Assembly: GCF_014873705.1 (NCBI RefSeq) | Contig: NZ_JADBDS010000001.1 | Coordinates: forward strand, 2,046,001-2,110,000 | Direction: 5' to 3' | From: Mycobacterium sp. OAS707 | GTDB lineage: Bacteria; Actinomycetota; Actinomycetes; Mycobacteriales; Mycobacteriaceae | Length of the DNA stretch: 64,000 bases | Part shown: in pieces, positions 6,745 through 15,083 of the stretch | Position numbering within the stretch: the stretch's first letter is position 1 | Layout: every line of letters starts with the position of its first letter | Program-made: the position numbers and the translations under genes | The notes under the pieces: model-generated | What the model saw: only the letters and a program-made list of their open reading frames with translations | Databases searched by the model: none | Told to the model about the DNA's origin: nothing

Positions 6745-7816
6745 GGACGCCGACGACATCGCCCTCCGACTCGTAGTAGACGGTGAACCCGTCGCGGTGG
6801 TCGACTAGTCGAGTGTTGTCGTAGTCGATACCCCAGCCGCGGTACTTCAACGTGGATTCGCCGATGAGGCAAGAGAATTCGGGAATTTTGCGCCAGGACG
6901 CAGGCTGGCCGGCCGCGGTCAGGCCCGCGATGCGGCCCTGCTGCGCGGCGTCTCGCCAGTGCTCGGCGCGGATGCGCCTGCCTGCGGTGACGTTGTAGGC
7001 CAAGGCGACATCGCCTGCGGCGTAGACGTTGCGTGCCGAGGTGTGCATGTGCTCGTTGACGACGATGCGGCCGTCGCAAGTGTCAAGCCCGGCGTCGACG
7101 GCAAGATGCGCATCGGGACGCACGCCCGTCGCGGAGACGACGACGTCACCGTCGATGCTCGCACCGGTGTCGAGATGGACGTGGGTGTCGTCGATCGCGG
7201 TCACGGCCGTCGACCCGATGAAGCGAACCCCGTTGTCCAACAGTATCTTTGCGACTCGTTCGCCGACTTCGTCACCGAATCTACGCTGCAGTGGCACGGG
7301 TTCGGCGGCAACCATCGTGGTGAGCACGCCGCGGGCGGCGAGCGTGGCCGCGGCTTCGCAGCCGATCAGCCCGCCACCGATCACGACCGCGGAGTCGGCG
7401 GTGCGGGCGGCCATCCGCAGGATCAGCGCGTCGGCGAACGACCGCAGCGGAAGCGCGGCCTCGGCCCCGGGGATCGCGAGAGGGACAGGACTGGCGCCGC
7501 AGCCCAGCACGAGATGCCAGTACGGGTAGCGGCGGCCGCCCTCGGTGACGACCTCCTGGCCGACCACGTCGATGTGGTCGACGGTGATCCCACGGACCAG
7601 TTCGACGTCGTGGCGGGCGAACCAGCCGGGGCTGTGCAGATCGCGCTTGGCTTCGCGGCCGCAAAGATAGTCCTTGCTCAGCGGCGGCTTGGCGTAGGGC
7701 AGGGCGGCGTCGTTGGTCAAAATCCGCACGGGGATGTGCGGGTGCTTGCTGCGGAACGTCTCCGCTGCGCTTAACCCTGCCGGACCGCTGCCGATGGCGA
7801 TGAAACCAGCTGCCAC
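6701..7816 (-). CDS. NAD(P)/FAD-dependent oxidoreductase (ferredoxin/rubredoxin reductase type)
   Basis: A 371-residue flavoprotein with the pyridine-nucleotide disulfide reductase fold. The FAD Rossmann motif FIAIGSGPAGLSAAE is at the N-terminus, the NAD(P) motif AVVIGGGLIGCEAAATL near residues 150-165 and the second FAD motif ARNVYAAGDVALA near 270-285. There is no redox-active CxxC pair, so it belongs with ferredoxin/rubredoxin/nitrite-reductase-associated reductases rather than thioredoxin reductases. The start is one of two adjacent GTG codons (7816 or 7819) behind AGGAAG; 7816 gives better spacing. Its last 44 bases overlap the corA-like gene on the other strand. The electron acceptor is unknown. 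Confidence 0.85.
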   Translation of the reverse strand: MAAGFIAIGSGPAGLSAAETFRSKHPHIPVRILTNDAALPYAKPPLSKDYLCGREAKRDLHSPGWFARHDVELVRGITVDHIDVVGQEVVTEGGRRYPYWHLVLGCGASPVPLAIPGAEAALPLRSFADALILRMAARTADSAVVIGGGLIGCEAAATLAARGVLTTMVAAEPVPLQRRFGDEVGERVAKILLDNGVRFIGSTAVTAIDDTHVHLDTGASIDGDVVVSATGVRPDAHLAVDAGLDTCDGRIVVNEHMHTSARNVYAAGDVALAYNVTAGRRIRAEHWRDAAQQGRIAGLTAAGQPASWRKIPEFSCLIGESTLKYRGWGIDYDNTRLVDHRDGFTVYYESEGDVVGVLTANLVGGTSSTAR

Positions 7817-7915
7817 CACACTTCCTGGGTACCACTTCAGCCGACGTTGCACGCCCCTCGTCAGCAAATCGTCACATTCGTTGAGGGCACCTACTGTCTG
7901 TGGGACCATCTGCGC

Positions 7916-8590
7916 ATGAATCCACAGGACGACCCCGAGGCTCGGATCAGGGCGCTCGAGCAACCGCTGGCCGATACGGCGCGGGCGACCGAGTTGGGGA
8001 CGGGGACGACGCCGTACACGGCACCCGATCAGGCGTACGCACCGCCGCCGTTGCCGCCGATGCCGCCGCCGGCCCAGGGTCCGTACACGCCGCCGGGGTA
8101 CGGCGCGCCGTGGGCGCCGGCGCCGCAGCGCAAGTCGTCGGCGGGCATTCCGTGGGCGCTGTTCGCGGGCATCGCTGTGGTGTTCCTGATCGTTGCCGCA
8201 GGCGTCGGGTTCGTGGTGATGCAGAAGGCGACGCGCGACATCTCGAGCTTCCCCGGCATCTCCATCCCGAGCATTCCGTCGATGCCCTCGATGCCGAACG
8301 CTCCCTCGCAGCCCACCGCGGCGCCGCCAGGTAGTCAGCTCAGCGTCGCTGGGATGGGCGCGAACAAGACGCTCGAATGCAACGACAATCCGGTGAGCAT
8401 CAGTGGCGTCTCGAACACGGTCACGATCACGGGCCACTGCACGACGGTGTCGGTGTCGGGCATGCAGAACAAGGTCACGCTCGAGACGTCGGATCAGATC
8501 AGCGCGTCGGGGGTCGAAAACGTGGTGACCTATCACTCCGGCTCCCCGGACATCAATAACTCGGGAAACAACGTGGTGCAGCAGGGCTGA
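7916..8590 (+). CDS. DUF3060 membrane-anchored protein
   Basis: A 224-residue protein. Residues 1-75 are cytoplasmic and become strongly Pro/Tyr/Gly rich (YAPPPLPPMPPPAQGPYTPP); one membrane helix spans about 80-102 (WALFAGIAVVFLIVAAGVGFVVM). A linker with a repeated Pro-Ser-Met/Ile pattern (GISIPSIPSMPSMP) leads to a C-terminal DUF3060 domain with short beta repeats (NPVSISGVSNTVTITGHCT, VSVSGMQNKVTLETS, ISASGVENVVTYHSG), likely a small beta-helix outside the cell. The function is unknown. Its end overlaps the convergent gene at 8553 by 38 bases. The ATG at 7916 is preferred over the upstream ATG at 7847, which lacks fitting composition. Confidence 0.8.
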   Translation: MNPQDDPEARIRALEQPLADTARATELGTGTTPYTAPDQAYAPPPLPPMPPPAQGPYTPPGYGAPWAPAPQRKSSAGIPWALFAGIAVVFLIVAAGVGFVVMQKATRDISSFPGISIPSIPSMPSMPNAPSQPTAAPPGSQLSVAGMGANKTLECNDNPVSISGVSNTVTITGHCTTVSVSGMQNKVTLETSDQISASGVENVVTYHSGSPDINNSGNNVVQQG

Positions 8591-8927
8591 GAGCCTCGCA
8601 TTCGGTGCGCTCGGAGGCGAGCGTGAACACGTTTCGCTCGTCGGCGAGGACGGCGCCGGGCACCAGCAGGACCTGCCATTCGGGCGCCCACTCGGCGTGG
8701 CCGTCGCTGCTTCTCAGCGCATGCGCGACGTCGTCGGGCCGGTGATGCCAGAGGATTTCGCCGGTGTCGAGGTGGACGAGCCCATCGCGGACGTGGGCGC
8801 TGACCGGAAAGGCCACCGCTGATTTCGCGACGGCCATGAAGTAGCGGCCGATGTCGACGTGGTGACCGGGGTCCGCGGACGCGCAGACGGGATCGGCGAT
8901 GAAGGCGCGGAAGAAATGCTTGCGCAT
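8553..8927 (-). CDS. Hypothetical protein, 124 residues
   Basis: Starts MRKHFFRAFIADPVCASADP at 8927 behind GAGGGAGCAAC, a strong ribosome binding site. The sequence is a mix of beta and helix (GHHVDIGRYFMAVAKSAVAFPV, HVRDGLVHLDTGEILWHH, EWAPEWQVLLVPGAVLADERNVFTL) with no signal peptide or membrane segment. I do not recognise a family. The 3' end overlaps the end of the DUF3060 gene on the opposite strand by 38 bases. Confidence 0.6.
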   Translation of the reverse strand: MRKHFFRAFIADPVCASADPGHHVDIGRYFMAVAKSAVAFPVSAHVRDGLVHLDTGEILWHHRPDDVAHALRSSDGHAEWAPEWQVLLVPGAVLADERNVFTLASERTECEALSPAAPRCFPSY

Positions 8928-9085
8928 GTTGCTCCCTCGTCGGGGCCTCCGGTGGAGGCGCTCTTGTCGGCACCGGTCGGTGCGGACCGCTTCGTCATCC
9001 GAGCCACCCACGAGCGTGGGGTTGGCGTGCCGTCCAGTCGGAGCTTGGCGACGGCAACTCGTGAAGCTGTTTTCAGTCTAGAGCG

Positions 9086-9991
9086 TCAGGCTCGGGCAGG
9101 GTCCCAGGCCAGCATCCGGGCGGCCAACTCCGGGCCGCAGTCCTCCTGAACGAAGTGGCTGCCGTTGATACGGGCGTGGGGCTGACCCGCCGCGCCGGGC
9201 ACATGCGCGATCAGGGGGCGGTCGGCGCGACCGAGGATGGGATCTTTGGCGCCGAAGACGCACAGGAAAGGCTTCTCCCACCGACCGAGGGCCTCCCACG
9301 CGGCGCGGTTCGCCGGGAGCGCGGGGTCATCCGGCGTTGTCGGCACCAGGGTTGGGAATGCTCGCGCGCCTGCCTGAAAAGTCTTGTCGGGGAAGGGCGC
9401 ATCGTATCCGGCTCGGATTTCGGCTGAAATCTTCGTGACGGTGCCGGCGGATACGATGCGTCCGCACGGCAGCACCGGCGTGTAGCGCGCGAAGGCCCGC
9501 CACGTGCGGAAGGCGATGTTCGCGGGCTGCTGACCAGCAGGCAAGTACCCGTTGCCGACGACAATGCGGCCGACGAGGTGGGGTTGCTCTGCGGCCATGC
9601 GCAGGCCGATCAGCGATCCCCAATCCTGCACGAACATCGTGACGTCCCTGAGGTCAAGGGCGTCGAACCATGCCGTGACCCATTCGACGTGCCGCAGGTA
9701 CGTGTAATCGGCGATGGCGCTGGGCTTGTCGGAGCGACCAAAGCCGATCAGGTCCGGGGCGAGCACGCGACGGCCTGCGTCAACGAGCGGCGGAATCATG
9801 GTGCGGTACAGATAACTCCAGGTGGGCTCGCCGTGTAGGAGGACGACTGGTGCGCCGTCGGCGGGGCCCTCGTCGACGTAGTGCATCCGAAGGCCGTCGG
9901 TGTCGCTGGCGGCAACGTCGACGTAGTGCGGCGCGAACGGGTAGCCGTGCAGGTTCGCGAAGCGGGAGTCAGGGGTTCTCAGGACATTCAT
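9086..9991 (-). CDS. Haloalkane dehalogenase
   Basis: A 301-residue alpha/beta hydrolase of the haloalkane dehalogenase family, which splits carbon-halogen bonds to give an alcohol and halide. [22 protein letters not shown] at the N-terminus is typical of the family. [11 protein letters not shown] (53-63) carries the oxyanion region; the nucleophile is D123 in VQDWGS with halide-binding W124; the acid is in FGAKDPI and the base in GSHFVQED near the C-terminus. Related mycobacterial enzymes include DhmA/Rv2296. It lies 2 bases downstream of an alcohol dehydrogenase gene on the same strand, a natural partner for oxidising the alcohol produced. The physiological substrate is unknown. Confidence 0.88.
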   Translation of the reverse strand: MNVLRTPDSRFANLHGYPFAPHYVDVAASDTDGLRMHYVDEGPADGAPVVLLHGEPTWSYLYRTMIPPLVDAGRRVLAPDLIGFGRSDKPSAIADYTYLRHVEWVTAWFDALDLRDVTMFVQDWGSLIGLRMAAEQPHLVGRIVVGNGYLPAGQQPANIAFRTWRAFARYTPVLPCGRIVSAGTVTKISAEIRAGYDAPFPDKTFQAGARAFPTLVPTTPDDPALPANRAAWEALGRWEKPFLCVFGAKDPILGRADRPLIAHVPGAAGQPHARINGSHFVQEDCGPELAARMLAWDPARA

Positions 9992-9993
9992 CG

Positions 9994-11163
9994 TCAACTC
10001 CCTTGAGGGCTTGTGGCGTCGCTCTTCGGATCGATCAGTATTTTGGCTTGTGCGTCGGGATCGGCCAGCGCTTGGAACGCGTTGTCGACGCCGTCGAGTC
10101 CGACGGTGCCGGTGATGAGTGGCGTGGCGTCGACCTTGCCGTCGGCGAGCATGTGCAGTGTGTCGCGGAATTCCATTGGGGTGTAACCGAGTACGAAGCG
10201 CAGATCGATCTCTTTGTTGATCGCCATCGACGGCCGAACCTGATCGGCGCCCATGCAGACGCCGACCACGACCACGCGGGAGAACAGCGGCGCGCCAGTG
10301 ATGATGCTCTCGATGACGCCGGGGACGCCGACGCATTCGAAGACGACGGGGTGTTTGGGAGTGGCGGCACCGACCGCGTCGGCGGCGCGCCAGACGTGCC
10401 ACCACGGCAGGCGCACCCGCTGCAGCTTCTCGATGGTGCCGATCGCGAGATCGAAAGCGTCGAGCGGTGTTTCGAGATGGCCATGGCCTTTCGCGGCCTC
10501 GTACGGCGAGTCGAGCGCCGGGTCGACGACAATGTCGGCGCCGCACTTGATGGCCAGCGCGCGACGGCCGGCGGAGTAGTCGCTGGCGATCACCGTTCGC
10601 ACACCCTTGGCCTTGAGCATCAGGATCACGGCGAGGCCGATCGGTCCGCAGCCGATGACGATGGCGACTTGGCCTCTGCCGATGTCGGATCGGCGGACGG
10701 CGTGCCAGCCGACGGCCATGGGTTCGGTGAGCGCGGCCTGTTCGACGGGTAGGCCGTTGGGGACCGGCAGCGCGAGGGACTGCTCGACGACGACGCGTTC
10801 GGCGTAGGCGCCGGGGGCCCGCGTGCTCAGCCCGAGCGCGTGCACCTCCTTGCCGCGTCGCAGCAGGGGTAGCGCGACGACGGGTGTGCCGGACTTCAGT
10901 GTCTTGCGAGTTTTCGGACCGTGGTCGAGGACTTCGCCGCAGAACTCGTGGCCGAAGACGACGGACTGGTGCGAGCGCATGAAGTCGGGGTAGCCGGTCT
11001 CGGCCATCACTTCGGCGACCTCGTCGCAGTGGTTGCGCGCATGCAGGTCCGAGCCGCAGATGCCGCAGCGAATGACGTCGAGAAGCAGTTGGCCCTTGGC
11101 CGGCGTGGGTGTCGGGTGGTCGACGACATCGAGCTTGGCGTTGGTGCAGGTGACTGCCTTCAT
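9994..11163 (-). CDS. Zinc-dependent alcohol dehydrogenase (MDR superfamily)
   Basis: A 389-residue medium-chain dehydrogenase/reductase. The catalytic zinc site is recognisable in [13 protein letters not shown] (33-45) and GHEFCGEV (71-78); the NAD(P)-binding motif [12 protein letters not shown] is at 169-180. The four-cysteine structural-zinc lobe is absent: the stretch between 80 and 115 has no Cys. That places it with zinc MDRs lacking the structural site. It precedes the haloalkane dehalogenase gene by 2 bases, suggesting a halide-alkane to alcohol to aldehyde/ketone route (inference). The ATG is at 11163. Confidence 0.87.
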   Translation of the reverse strand: MKAVTCTNAKLDVVDHPTPTPAKGQLLLDVIRCGICGSDLHARNHCDEVAEVMAETGYPDFMRSHQSVVFGHEFCGEVLDHGPKTRKTLKSGTPVVALPLLRRGKEVHALGLSTRAPGAYAERVVVEQSLALPVPNGLPVEQAALTEPMAVGWHAVRRSDIGRGQVAIVIGCGPIGLAVILMLKAKGVRTVIASDYSAGRRALAIKCGADIVVDPALDSPYEAAKGHGHLETPLDAFDLAIGTIEKLQRVRLPWWHVWRAADAVGAATPKHPVVFECVGVPGVIESIITGAPLFSRVVVVGVCMGADQVRPSMAINKEIDLRFVLGYTPMEFRDTLHMLADGKVDATPLITGTVGLDGVDNAFQALADPDAQAKILIDPKSDATSPQGS

Positions 11164-11232
11164 ACGCCGAGCGTAGAGATTCGGCGTGTCACCCCCTGCG
11201 GCTATGGTCAGACTGAAAGGGGAGAAATCGCA

Positions 11233-11835
11233 TTGAGTGAGCAGACCTCCACACCGATACTGACCGACCAGTTCTCCAAGGCGCTCGTCTACGCCGAGCA
11301 CAAGCACCACAACCAGGTACGTAAGGGTGGCGACATCCCTTACATGGGCCATCTCCTGAGCGTGGCCGGGCTCGTCATCAACGACGGCGGCTCCGAAGCC
11401 CAGGCCATCGCGGCGCTGCTGCACGACGCCGTCGAGGACCAGGGCGGTCCCCCAACGCTGGCCGAGATCCGAACCAAGTTCGGTGACGACGTCGCCCGCA
11501 TCGTCGCCGAGTGCAGCGACACCGACGAGGAACCCAAGCCGCCATGGCTGGACCGCAAGCGCCGCTACGTCGACCACCTTGCCGAGGTCGGCGTCGACAC
11601 GCTTTTGGTCTCCGTCGCCGACAAGCTCGACAACGCGCGCTCGATGCTGCGTGACTACCACGAGCACGGCCCGAAACTGTGGGAGCGCTTCAACCGGAAG
11701 AACCCGCAGGATCACCTCTGGTACTACGGCGAACTGCTGAAGGCCTACCGTGCTCGCGGCCTGGACAGCTGGATGGTCGACGAGCTCGACCGTGTCGTCG
11801 ACGAACTGGCCCGCCAGGTCGACGGAGGCTCCTAA
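11233..11835 (+). CDS. Small HD-domain hydrolase of the SpoT/MESH1 type
   Basis: A 200-residue protein starting at TTG 11233 after GAAAGGGGAG. It has the motif series of the SpoT/MESH1 hydrolase fold: HHNQVRK (25-31), PYMGHLLSVA (36-45), ALLHDAVEDQ with the HD pair at 64-65 and ED at 68-69, FGDDVARIVAECSD, and VADKLDNARSML. Such proteins hydrolyse (p)ppGpp or NADPH; activity here is inferred. No synthetase, TGS or ACT domain is present, so it is a stand-alone hydrolase. recC begins 11 bases after the stop, so the gene appears to head the recCBD operon. Confidence 0.82.
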   Translation: MSEQTSTPILTDQFSKALVYAEHKHHNQVRKGGDIPYMGHLLSVAGLVINDGGSEAQAIAALLHDAVEDQGGPPTLAEIRTKFGDDVARIVAECSDTDEEPKPPWLDRKRRYVDHLAEVGVDTLLVSVADKLDNARSMLRDYHEHGPKLWERFNRKNPQDHLWYYGELLKAYRARGLDSWMVDELDRVVDELARQVDGGS

Positions 11836-11846
11836 GGTGAGCACTG

Positions 11847-14800
11847 ATGGCGCTTCACCTCCATCGCGCTGAGCGCACCGATCTCCTCGCCGACGCCCTC
11901 GGCCATCTGCTGTCCACTCCGCTGCCCGACCCGTTCGCGCAAGAGCTGATCATCGTCCCCGCCAAGGGCGTCGAACGGTGGCTGAGCCAGCGGCTCTCAC
12001 ACATCCTCGGCCGCAATGCCGGCCAGGACGGCATCTGTGCAGGCATCTCGTTCCGCAACCCGCATTCCCTGATTGCGGAGATCACCGGTACCGCGGACGA
12101 CGACCCATGGTCTCCCGACGCCATGGTCTGGCCGCTGCTCGAGGTCATCGACGCCAGCTGCACTGCGAGCTGGTGCAAGACGCTGGCCACTCATCTCGGC
12201 CACTTCGAAGTGGGCGAGGAGAAGGAGTTGCGCCAGGGCCGCCGCTACGCCGTCGCCCGCCGGCTCGCGGGCCTGTTCGCCTCCTACGCCCGGCAACGGC
12301 CACAGCTGCTGATCGACTGGGAACGCGACGACCCAGGCGACATCCCATCCGACCTCGACTGGCAGCCGCCGCTGTGGCGCGCGCTGCTCGCCAAGGTCGA
12401 CGACGACCCGCCGCATGTCCGGCACGCTAAAACCCTTGTGCGGCTACAAGAATCGCCTCTGGACCTGCCGGAGCGGATGTCGCTGTTCGGTCACACCCGG
12501 CTGCCGTCCACCGAGGTCGAACTCCTGACCGCGCTGGCCACCCACCACGATCTGCACCTGTGGCTGCCGCATCCCAGCGACGACCTATGGCGCAAGCTCG
12601 CCACCGACAGCGGCCCGATCCCCCGCCGCGACGACACCAGCCACCGCAACGTCGCCCACCCCCTGCTGGCCACCCTCGGCCGCGACCTGCGCGAGCTGCA
12701 GCGCAGTCTGCCCGACGATCCCGCCACAGACGAATATCTCAGTGGCTCAACGCATCCCGACACCCTGCTCGGTTGGCTGCAGTCCGATATCGCCGCCAAC
12801 GCCGTCAGGCCGGACGGCCGCACACACACGCCGACAGACCGCTCCATCCAGGTGCACAGCTGCCACGGCCCGGCCCGCCAGATCGACGTGCTTCGCGAGG
12901 TCCTGCTCGGCCTGCTCGCCGACGACCCCACCCTCGAGCCTCGCGACATCCTGGTCATGTGCCCGGATATCGAGACCTATGCGCCACTGATCGTCGCCGG
13001 CTTCGGCCTCGGCGACATGATCCGCGGCGTGCATCCCGCGCACCGGCTGCGCGTACGCCTGGCCGACCGCTCCCTCGTGCAGACCAATCCGCTGCTGGGC
13101 GTCGCGAGTCAGCTGCTCAGCCTCGCGGGCAGCAGGGCCACCTCCAGCGAGGTGCTCAATCTCGCAGCCGCCGCGCCGGTCCGGGCCCAATTCGAGTTCA
13201 GCGACGACGATCTCGAGGACATCACCCGTTGGGTGCGCGAAGCCAACATCCGCTGGGGTTTCGACAAGGAAGACCGCCAGCCGTTCGGCGTCGACTTCAT
13301 CCAGAACACTTGGCGATTCGGCATCGACCGCGTCCTGGCCGGTGTCGCGATGTCCGACGATTCGCATGCCTGGCTTGACACCACGCTGCCGCTCGACGAC
13401 GTCAGCAGCAACCGCGTCGAGCTGGCTGGGCGGCTCGCCGAATATGTCGACCGGCTGCACCGCGTCACCGAATCACTCACCGGCACAAGGTCACTGGAAG
13501 AGTGGCTGACGTCGCTGGAACACGGCATCTACCTGCTGGCCAAGGTCAGCGACGACGACCTATGGCAGATCAGCCAGCTGCAACGCGAATTCAACGACGT
13601 CGTGCGCCAAGCCGGCCCACGCGCGGACACCCTCATGCGGCTGCCCGACATCAAGGCACTGCTCGAGCGCCATCTCGCCGGGCGCCCCACCCGCGCCAAC
13701 TTCCGCACCGGGACGCTGACGGTCTGCACGATGGTGCCCATGCGCTCGGTGCCGCACCGGGTGGTGTGCCTGGTCGGCATCGACGACGGGGTGTTCCCGC
13801 GGCTCGGGGTGGTCGACGGCGACGACGTGTTGGCGCGCACTCCGATGACCGGCGAGCGCGACATCCGCTCTGAGGACCGGCAACTGCTGCTCGACGCCAT
13901 CCAGGCCACCACCGAGCACCTCGTGATCACCTACACCGGCGCCAACGAATACTCCGGACACGAACGCCCGCCCGCGGTGCCGCTGGCCGAATTGCTCGAC
14001 ACGCTGGACCTGACCACGCCGGACAAGGTCCGCGACGCCGTCGTCGTTCGACACCCGTTGCAGCCCTTCGACACTCGAAACGTCGTGCCGGGCGGCCTTG
14101 TCCCCGACAAACCGTTCACCTTCGACCCGACGGTGCTGCGGGCGGCCCGCGTCCGCTCCGCCGGCCGTGCCGAGCGGCCACCGTTCATCTCCGGTCCGCT
14201 GCCGGCCCCGCCGACCGAGGACGTGGTGCTCGCCGACCTCGCGGCGTTCTTCCGGGACCCGGTGAAGGGGTTCTTCCGCGCACTGGACTACACGCTGCCC
14301 TGGGAGATCGACGGGGTCCAGGATGCGATGCCGGTGGACATCAACGCGCTCGAGGAGTGGACGGTCGGCGACCGCATGCTGCACGACATGCTCGACGGCA
14401 TGCAGCCCGACCAGGCGCGCGAGGCCGAATGGCGGCGCGGCACACTGCCACCCGGTCGACTGGGCTGGCGCAAGGCCACCGAGATCCGCGACCAGGCCAC
14501 GCAACTGGCGGAGGTCGGGCGGCACTACCGCGGCGCGCAGTCGCGGGCCCTTGACGTCGACATCGACCTCGGCGGGCGGCGGTTGACCGGGACCGTCTCG
14601 CCGGTGTTCAGCGAACGGCTGGTCGCGGTGACGTATTCGAAGCTCGACGGCCGGCATCTGCTGCAGTCGTGGATTCCGTTGCTGGCGTTGCTCGCTCACG
14701 CGTCGCGCACAGACTGGTCGGCTGTCGTCATCGGCCGACCGAAACGCGGCACCACGCCGCGCGAGGAGGTGCTGGGACGCCCCGCGGAATCCGCTGTCGA

Positions 14801-15083
14801 ACTGCTCGCTGACTTGGTGGCGATCTACGACGCGGGTCGACGGGAGCCGCTGCCGCTGCCCGTCAAGACCTCCTACGCGTGGGCGGAAGCCAAACACTCA
14901 CACGGCGACCCGGAACGGGCGGCAATGTATCGCTGGCGCTCCGATCGCTATCCCGGCGAGGACGCCGAGAAGGCGCACGAACGGGCATTCGGCAAGGGCG
15001 CGTGGCTATCCGAACTCGTCGAAAGAGGGCTCGACGAGTATGCCTGCCGGTTGTGGCTGCCGATGCTGAGGGCACTGGGATGA
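11847..15083 (+). CDS. recC: Exodeoxyribonuclease V subunit gamma (RecC)
   Basis: A 1078-residue RecC subunit of the RecBCD helicase-nuclease. It has the inactive helicase-like fold expected of RecC, with the family's recognisable start (LHLHRAERTDLLADALGHLL, then VPAKGVERWLSQRLS) and no functional Walker A motif. A nuclease-fold relic lies in the C-terminal part. In studied RecBCD enzymes RecC holds the complex together and reads recombination hotspots; in mycobacteria RecBCD acts mainly in single-strand annealing while AdnAB does resection (known from the literature). Its stop overlaps the recB start by 4 bases (ATGA). Confidence 0.95.
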   Translation: MALHLHRAERTDLLADALGHLLSTPLPDPFAQELIIVPAKGVERWLSQRLSHILGRNAGQDGICAGISFRNPHSLIAEITGTADDDPWSPDAMVWPLLEVIDASCTASWCKTLATHLGHFEVGEEKELRQGRRYAVARRLAGLFASYARQRPQLLIDWERDDPGDIPSDLDWQPPLWRALLAKVDDDPPHVRHAKTLVRLQESPLDLPERMSLFGHTRLPSTEVELLTALATHHDLHLWLPHPSDDLWRKLATDSGPIPRRDDTSHRNVAHPLLATLGRDLRELQRSLPDDPATDEYLSGSTHPDTLLGWLQSDIAANAVRPDGRTHTPTDRSIQVHSCHGPARQIDVLREVLLGLLADDPTLEPRDILVMCPDIETYAPLIVAGFGLGDMIRGVHPAHRLRVRLADRSLVQTNPLLGVASQLLSLAGSRATSSEVLNLAAAAPVRAQFEFSDDDLEDITRWVREANIRWGFDKEDRQPFGVDFIQNTWRFGIDRVLAGVAMSDDSHAWLDTTLPLDDVSSNRVELAGRLAEYVDRLHRVTESLTGTRSLEEWLTSLEHGIYLLAKVSDDDLWQISQLQREFNDVVRQAGPRADTLMRLPDIKALLERHLAGRPTRANFRTGTLTVCTMVPMRSVPHRVVCLVGIDDGVFPRLGVVDGDDVLARTPMTGERDIRSEDRQLLLDAIQATTEHLVITYTGANEYSGHERPPAVPLAELLDTLDLTTPDKVRDAVVVRHPLQPFDTRNVVPGGLVPDKPFTFDPTVLRAARVRSAGRAERPPFISGPLPAPPTEDVVLADLAAFFRDPVKGFFRALDYTLPWEIDGVQDAMPVDINALEEWTVGDRMLHDMLDGMQPDQAREAEWRRGTLPPGRLGWRKATEIRDQATQLAEVGRHYRGAQSRALDVDIDLGGRRLTGTVSPVFSERLVAVTYSKLDGRHLLQSWIPLLALLAHASRTDWSAVVIGRPKRGTTPREEVLGRPAESAVELLADLVAIYDAGRREPLPLPVKTSYAWAEAKHSHGDPERAAMYRWRSDRYPGEDAEKAHERAFGKGAWLSELVERGLDEYACRLWLPMLRALG

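Noticed and set aside
7816..8536. Long upstream extension of the FAD oxidoreductase frame
   Set aside because: It lies antisense to the DUF3060 gene and has shadow composition; the flavin-binding motif begins right after the GTG at 7816.
13560..14897. 445-residue minus-strand frame inside recC
   Set aside because: Antisense shadow of recC codons with high third-position GC; no recognisable domain.
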